Source: Robiginitomaculum sp. (GTDB lineage: Bacteria > Pseudomonadota > Alphaproteobacteria > Caulobacterales > Maricaulaceae). From it: 8,848 bases of DNA. Under the pieces are notes generated by a model, which saw only the letters and a program-made list of their open reading frames with translations, was not told the DNA's origin and searched no databases. The first letter of the stretch is position 1; each line of letters opens with the position of its first letter. The translations under genes and the position numbers were made by a program. Of the stretch, positions 5,888-8,848 are shown piece by piece. Where the stretch lies: the NCBI GenBank assembly GCA_026982235.1, contig JALSHM010000240.1, forward strand, positions 1 to 8,848, written 5' to 3'.

Positions 5888-7276
5888 TTAGTTTACAACA
5901 CCTGTGGAGTTCAAGCGAATTAGAACTTCTGTACGACGGTTTAGAGATTCTTTCACACCATCACCAGTATCGATGAACAATTGTGTCTCACCTTTACCTT
6001 CAGATGTAATTAGCGAACCTGGAACGCCCTGACGGATAAGTTCTTTACGAACATCAGCAGCACGGCGTTTGGACAGAGCCATATTGTATGCAGCGGAACC
6101 AGACGAATCGGTGTGGCCAACTACATTGATATTACCAACTGAACAATTTTGAGCCGTATCCAAGATATTTTGGATTTTTTGCTGAGTTTCAGCAGACTGA
6201 GGCTTGTTGAATTCGTAGTAAATAATTTCCTGACGATATTCATTCGCACAAAGCTGCTCAATCCGAGTAGGCTGACGCGGACATGAAGCTTGTTCATACG
6301 CAATTGTACCATCCCAACAAGTGATTGTTGGACGTGTTGGACACGAAGCTGCGTTCTCAACAGTAGAACCATCCCAACACTGAACAACTGGTTTAGCTGG
6401 ACATGCTGTGCCAGATTCAACCTCAGAACCATCCCAACAAGTTGTATAGACGATTTTTGGTGGCTGCGCTGGACATGTTGACAAATCAAGAACACTACTA
6501 CCATCCCAGCAAGTATATGTGGTCGGAGCCGGTGCTGGCGCCTTTGCACCAAATTTATAGCGTAGACCTGTCATGATAGAATGACTACCTGCACCGGATG
6601 CTACTGTATCAAGGCGGTTGGAAGCACCGAAAACACCTGCACCAACTGGCGGAAGTAAATCTCTACCAGTACCCTGAAAATCCAGTTCACCAATATCAAG
6701 ATATCTATACTGCGTATCCCATGTCAGATTATCTGTAATCTTATACCCCAAACCGGCAAGAAAATTCCAAGCAAATGTAGAACCATTTTTGGTAAACGCA
6801 CATTGATTGTAACCGGGACAGGCCGGACTATTAAGCGGCCCCGCTATCGTACCAGTAGGCTGACTATGTGCGAAAGCACTTAATCCAACACGGGCAACAC
6901 CGATACCTGCACCAATATATGGTTCCCAGCTACCGAAATCTGAAAAATCATAAATCGCGTTAAGCATACCAGTGGTAATACGCATATCTGAAGATGTTTG
7001 ACCAGCTTGGGTAATCGCGCCCATATCATTCCACAACTGTGTTGCGTCTAATTCCATGCGCCAGTTATTACCAAACTCATAGCCAACACCCAAAGAGCCA
7101 GCAACATTGCCTTCGCCTTCAACATCACCAACAAGGTCGCCAGTAAAATCAGTATCGGTTACAACACCATACCCCACATTACCACGCACATACCAACCCG
7201 CGTCATTTGCCGAAGCTAATGTCGGGATGGCTAACAAAGCGACACTTGCGGCCGCTGTAAGAAGCTGTAACTTCAT
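5888..7276 (-). CDS. OmpA-family outer membrane protein with beta-barrel and four Cys-loop modules (right paralogue)
   Basis: A 462-residue paralogue of the left OmpA-family protein with the same architecture. Residues 1-23 are a signal peptide (MKLQLLTAAASVALLAIPTL, cleavage near ASA-N). Residues 24-244 are the barrel, containing DAGWYVRGN and ending GLRYKFGAK. A short Pro/Ala spacer leads to four C-x11-C-P modules (Cys256/268, 280/292, 300/312, 320/332). Residues 343-455 are the OmpA domain, with Asp390 (GHTDSSG) and Arg405 (LSKRRA) at the expected spacing of 15 for peptidoglycan binding. It has twelve Cys in total. The reading frame extends 25 residues upstream, but the ATG at 7276 has a GGAGG at 7284-7288 and begins the signal peptide, so it is the start. 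It probably links the outer membrane to the cell wall; any pore function is unproven. Confidence 0.94.
   Translation of the reverse strand: MKLQLLTAAASVALLAIPTLASANDAGWYVRGNVGYGVVTDTDFTGDLVGDVEGEGNVAGSLGVGYEFGNNWRMELDATQLWNDMGAITQAGQTSSDMRITTGMLNAIYDFSDFGSWEPYIGAGIGVARVGLSAFAHSQPTGTIAGPLNSPACPGYNQCAFTKNGSTFAWNFLAGLGYKITDNLTWDTQYRYLDIGELDFQGTGRDLLPPVGAGVFGASNRLDTVASGAGSHSIMTGLRYKFGAKAPAPAPTTYTCWDGSSVLDLSTCPAQPPKIVYTTCWDGSEVESGTACPAKPVVQCWDGSTVENAASCPTRPTITCWDGTIAYEQASCPRQPTRIEQLCANEYRQEIIYYEFNKPQSAETQQKIQNILDTAQNCSVGNINVVGHTDSSGSAAYNMALSKRRAADVRKELIRQGVPGSLITSEGKGETQLFIDTGDGVKESLNRRTEVLIRLNSTGVVN
6278..6511 (-). repeat. Four tandem CWDG...CP modules in the right OmpA-family linker
   Basis: The four modules are CWDGSSVLDLSTCP, CWDGSEVESGTACP, CWDGSTVENAASCP and CWDGTIAYEQASCP. 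Starts are 24, 20 and 20 residues apart. At DNA level the plus strand repeats a CCATCCCA(A/G)CA core at a spacing of about 60-72 bp. All four keep C-W-D-G-[ST] and exactly 11 residues between Cys, which suggests expansion by internal tandem duplication. Each loop is probably held by a disulfide in the oxidising periplasm. Confidence 0.88.
6900..7086 (-). repeat. Barrel-coding DNA repeated in the adjacent paralogue (with 5341-5527)
   Basis: Aligned at an offset of 1559 bp, positions 5341-5444 and 6900-7003 are identical over 104 bp, and 5461-5527 and 7020-7086 are identical over 67 bp, including third codon positions. The intervening and flanking bases differ at scattered sites. The identical block encodes the barrel segment around SSDMRITTGMLNAIYDFSDF. 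This is direct evidence of recent duplication or gene conversion. Confidence 0.9.
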
Positions 7277-7283
7277 GTTTTTT

Positions 7284-7288
7284 CCTCC
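7284..7288 (-). promoter_or_regulatory. Ribosome binding site deciding the start of the right ompA-family gene
   Basis: GGAGG lies 7 nt upstream of the ATG at 7276. It selects this ATG over the in-frame ATGs at 7351 and 7315, which would put 25 or 13 residues in front of a clear signal peptide. Confidence 0.85.
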
Positions 7289-7374
7289 GAAAATAGCCAA
7301 CCCGAAATCAATCATCAAGATTGGCTTTAAATTTACTGCGATTACTCGCACTCAAACACAATTACGCATAAGCA

Positions 7375-7403
7375 CGTATACTGTTATGCAATTGCTACAC
7401 CAA
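7375..7403 (-). promoter_or_regulatory. Candidate promoter of the right ompA-family gene
   Basis: On the minus strand TTGGTG (7398-7403) and TATACG (7375-7380) are 17 nt apart, about 100 bp upstream of the start codon. The match to sigma70 consensus is partial (3/6 and 4/6). The spacer contains the palindrome GCAATTGC, which could be an operator or chance. Confidence 0.3.
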
Positions 7404-7578
7404 ATAATTATCCTTGGCTAGAGTTTCATTGAATTATTTTTAGATGAATCTGCCATTAATCCATACAGAGTTGCAAAATTACATCATAAATATCATGCAA
7501 TCGCCGCAATTGCCACACAATGGCCACAATTCACAGATTTTCTCTTTATCCACGGGCATTTAATCAGTTTTGGGGAAA

Positions 7579-7654
7579 TGGTGAGCTGTCAGGGATTCGA
7601 ACCCTGGACCTACTGATTAAAAGTCAGTTGCTCTACCAACTGAGCTAACAGCTC
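7579..7654 (-). tRNA. tRNA-Lys (anticodon TTT), CCA encoded
   Basis: Read on the minus strand from 7654 the cloverleaf is complete. The acceptor stem GAGCTGT/ACAGCTC has 7 perfect pairs. The D arm is GCTC-AGTTGGTA-GAGC. The anticodon arm is ACTGA-CTTTTAA-TCAGT with anticodon TTT, decoding AAA and AAG. The variable loop is AGGTC and the T arm is CAGGG-TTCGAAT-CCCTG. The discriminator base A is followed by an encoded CCA at 7581-7579. The total is 76 nt including CCA. Two extra G residues precede the mature 5' end. Confidence 0.98.
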
Positions 7655-7668
7655 CCAAAAGAGGGCGT

Positions 7669-7697
7669 TAATTAAGGCGAGTGCGCACTAAGGTCAA
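7669..7697 (-). promoter_or_regulatory. Likely promoter of tRNA-Lys
   Basis: On the minus strand TTGACC (7692-7697, 5/6 to consensus) is followed after 17 nt by TAATTA (7669-7674), with an overlapping TTAATT. The tRNA begins 14 nt further on, so initiation about 7 nt after the -10 would give a short leader. The -35 is strong and the -10 weak. Confidence 0.5.
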
Positions 7698-7746
7698 GCG
7701 CTAAATTTAGACTTTTGCAGGTTATTTTCCAGATATTACAGTCTTA

Positions 7747-8848
7747 TTATTGGCGCCAATTTTGCCTGAAATTATCTGCAAACGTCACAAATGTGCCCGC
7801 AAGTATGGCGGCACGCATACGCCCCATCAAATTTTGGAAATAAGCAATGTTATGCCAACTGAGTAACATTGCCCCCAACAGTTCGCCGCTCCTGATTAAA
7901 TGATGTATATAAGCTTTAGTATAATCACGACTTGCCGGGCAATCAATACTAGCATCCAAGGGCGACATATCTTCGGCAAATTCGGCGCGTTTAATATTAT
8001 ATGGCCCCCTATCCGTCCATACTTGGCCATGTCGGCCTGAACGGGTGGGAATTACGCAATCAAACATATCAACACCCCGCGCAACCGATTCGACAAGATC
8101 AATAGGTTTGCCAACCCCCATGAGATAACGCGGACGGGGTTTGGGTAGATGCGGCATGACGTGTTCCAAGGTTTCCAACATGGCTTCATGCCCCTCCCCC
8201 ACTGCCAAACCGCCAATGGCATATCCGCCATAGCCAACACCATTGACTTTGGTAGCGACACTGGCTTCAGCACTCATTTGCCGCAAGTCCGCGAATGTGG
8301 AGCCTTGCACAATAGCAAAAAGGGTCTGTATATCTCGCGCTCCAAAAGCTTCCAGTGATCTCTGCCCCCAACGCAAGGAGAGCTCCATAGAGCTGGCGGC
8401 CTCATCACGTGTTGCTGGGAAATTGGTACACTCATCAAGCTGCATACATATATCAGCCCCCAGAAGTTCCGCTTGTATTTCGATAGAGCGCTCTGGCGAT
8501 AACATATGTTTTGAACCATCCAAATGGCTTTGGAACTCCACCCCTTTTTCGCTCATCTTGCGCAGTTTAGAAAGCGACCAGACTTGAAATCCGCCGCTAT
8601 CGGTGAGCATGGGTCCGCGCCATCCCGAAAATTTATGCAGGCCACCAAGTCTTGCGACCCGCTCGGCACCCGGTCGCAACATAAGATGATAAGTATTACC
8701 CAATATTATATCGGAACCCGCATCCGCGACCTGTTCCATATAAAGCGCTTTTACCGTACCCGCAGTCCCTACTGGCATAAATGCAGGTGTACGGATTGCG
8801 CCCCGTGATGTTTTAAGAACCCCAGTGCGCGCCGCGCCTTGTCTTGCC
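7747..8848 (-). CDS. tgt: Queuine tRNA-ribosyltransferase (tRNA-guanine transglycosylase), 5' end outside window
   Basis: Exchanges guanine-34 for the queuosine precursor preQ1 in GUN-anticodon tRNAs (Asp, Asn, His, Tyr). The frame is open from the window edge to the TAA at 7747. The Met codon at 8778 is internal, because the family sequence continues upstream as GVLKTSRGAIRTPAF. Counting from that Met: DSGGFQ (60-65, general acid/base Asp60), LDECTNFP (114-121), GYAIGGLAVGE (185-195), the nucleophile Asp240 in MFDCVIPTRSGRHG, and the C-terminal AYIHHLIRSGELLGAML close to Zymomonas Tgt. Oddity: the zinc motif normally C-x-C-x2-C plus His reads I278-D-C280-P-A-S283 with His309, so two Cys ligands are replaced. 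About 366 residues are visible, nearly the full family length, so only a few N-terminal codons are missing. Confidence 0.96.
   Translation of the reverse strand, partial: ARQGAARTGVLKTSRGAIRTPAFMPVGTAGTVKALYMEQVADAGSDIILGNTYHLMLRPGAERVARLGGLHKFSGWRGPMLTDSGGFQVWSLSKLRKMSEKGVEFQSHLDGSKHMLSPERSIEIQAELLGADICMQLDECTNFPATRDEAASSMELSLRWGQRSLEAFGARDIQTLFAIVQGSTFADLRQMSAEASVATKVNGVGYGGYAIGGLAVGEGHEAMLETLEHVMPHLPKPRPRYLMGVGKPIDLVESVARGVDMFDCVIPTRSGRHGQVWTDRGPYNIKRAEFAEDMSPLDASIDCPASRDYTKAYIHHLIRSGELLGAMLLSWHNIAYFQNLMGRMRAAILAGTFVTFADNFRQNWRQ

Larger units (their letters stand above)
7277..7578. other. AT-rich intergenic region between tRNA-Lys and the right ompA-family gene
   Basis: About 300 bp with no supportable gene. 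It contains the GGAGG ribosome binding site (7284-7288), a candidate promoter (7375-7403), two copies of the palindrome GCAATTGC (7388-7395 and 7506-7513), and a cluster of CAAT elements at 7498-7535. I see no terminator hairpin directly after the tRNA. The rest looks like ordinary AT-rich leader and spacer, and could hold a long 5' leader or a small RNA that I cannot recognise. Confidence 0.6.

Noticed and set aside
6278..6511. Regularly spaced DNA repeat that might look like a CRISPR array
   Set aside because: The repeat core is short and imperfect, lies in frame within a coding region, and the intervals encode part of the same protein module.
6121..6552. A 143-residue minus-strand reading frame overlapping the right ompA-family gene in another frame
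   Set aside because: It lies wholly inside a gene with clear domains; its low-complexity repetitive translation is a shadow of the Cys-module repeats.
7277..7351. N-terminal extension of the right ompA-family protein by 25 residues
   Set aside because: The extension precedes a standard signal peptide, and the ATG at 7276 has a strong GGAGG at good spacing.
7579..7656. Possible integration site or mobile element at tRNA-Lys
   Set aside because: No integrase, no repeated copy of the tRNA 3' end and no foreign-looking genes are seen nearby.
7747..8778. Starting tgt at the Met codon at 8778
   Set aside because: The upstream in-frame codons to the window edge encode the conserved GVLKTSRGAIRTPAF of Tgt, so the true start is outside the window.

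Overview
This window looks like a chromosomal segment of an alphaproteobacterium of intermediate GC. A marine relative of Hyphomonadaceae, Maricaulales or Caulobacterales is my best guess, but the sequence does not prove it. The lineage inference rests on the style of the Tgt protein (close to the Zymomonas type), two OmpA-family proteins with Pro-rich linkers, and an arginine succinyltransferase (AST) cluster led by an M20 hydrolase. Every gene I can support is on the minus strand, so biological order runs from the right edge to the left.

Right part (8848 to 7579): the 3' portion of tgt (queuine tRNA-ribosyltransferase; its 5' end lies outside the window), followed by tRNA-Lys(TTT) with an encoded CCA and a plausible promoter. 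An AT-rich intergenic stretch of about 300 bp (7277-7578) separates the tRNA from the next gene.

Middle part (7276 to 4293): two tandem paralogous genes for outer-membrane OmpA-family proteins. Each has its own ribosome binding site and its own intrinsic terminator, so they are probably separate transcription units. Each protein is a signal peptide, a beta-barrel, a Cys-rich linker made of repeated 13-residue C-x11-C modules each followed by Pro, and a C-terminal peptidoglycan-binding OmpA domain. The barrel-coding halves are nearly identical at DNA level over long runs, while the linkers and C-terminal domains have diverged.

Left part (4218 to 1): a compact operon of an M20-family zinc hydrolase, astA, astD and astB (astB runs off the left edge). 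Genes are separated by 13 bp or overlap by 1 and 7 nt. Together AstA, AstB and AstD cover three of the five steps of the AST route from arginine to glutamate and succinate. No astC or astE is visible. The M20 enzyme belongs to the superfamily of DapE, ArgE and glutamate carboxypeptidase, so it is a candidate for the final desuccinylation step in place of AstE. That hypothesis, the Cys-loop repeats of the OmpA pair, and a Tgt lacking two of its four zinc ligands are the points most worth following up. I found no mobile element, CRISPR array or phage gene.
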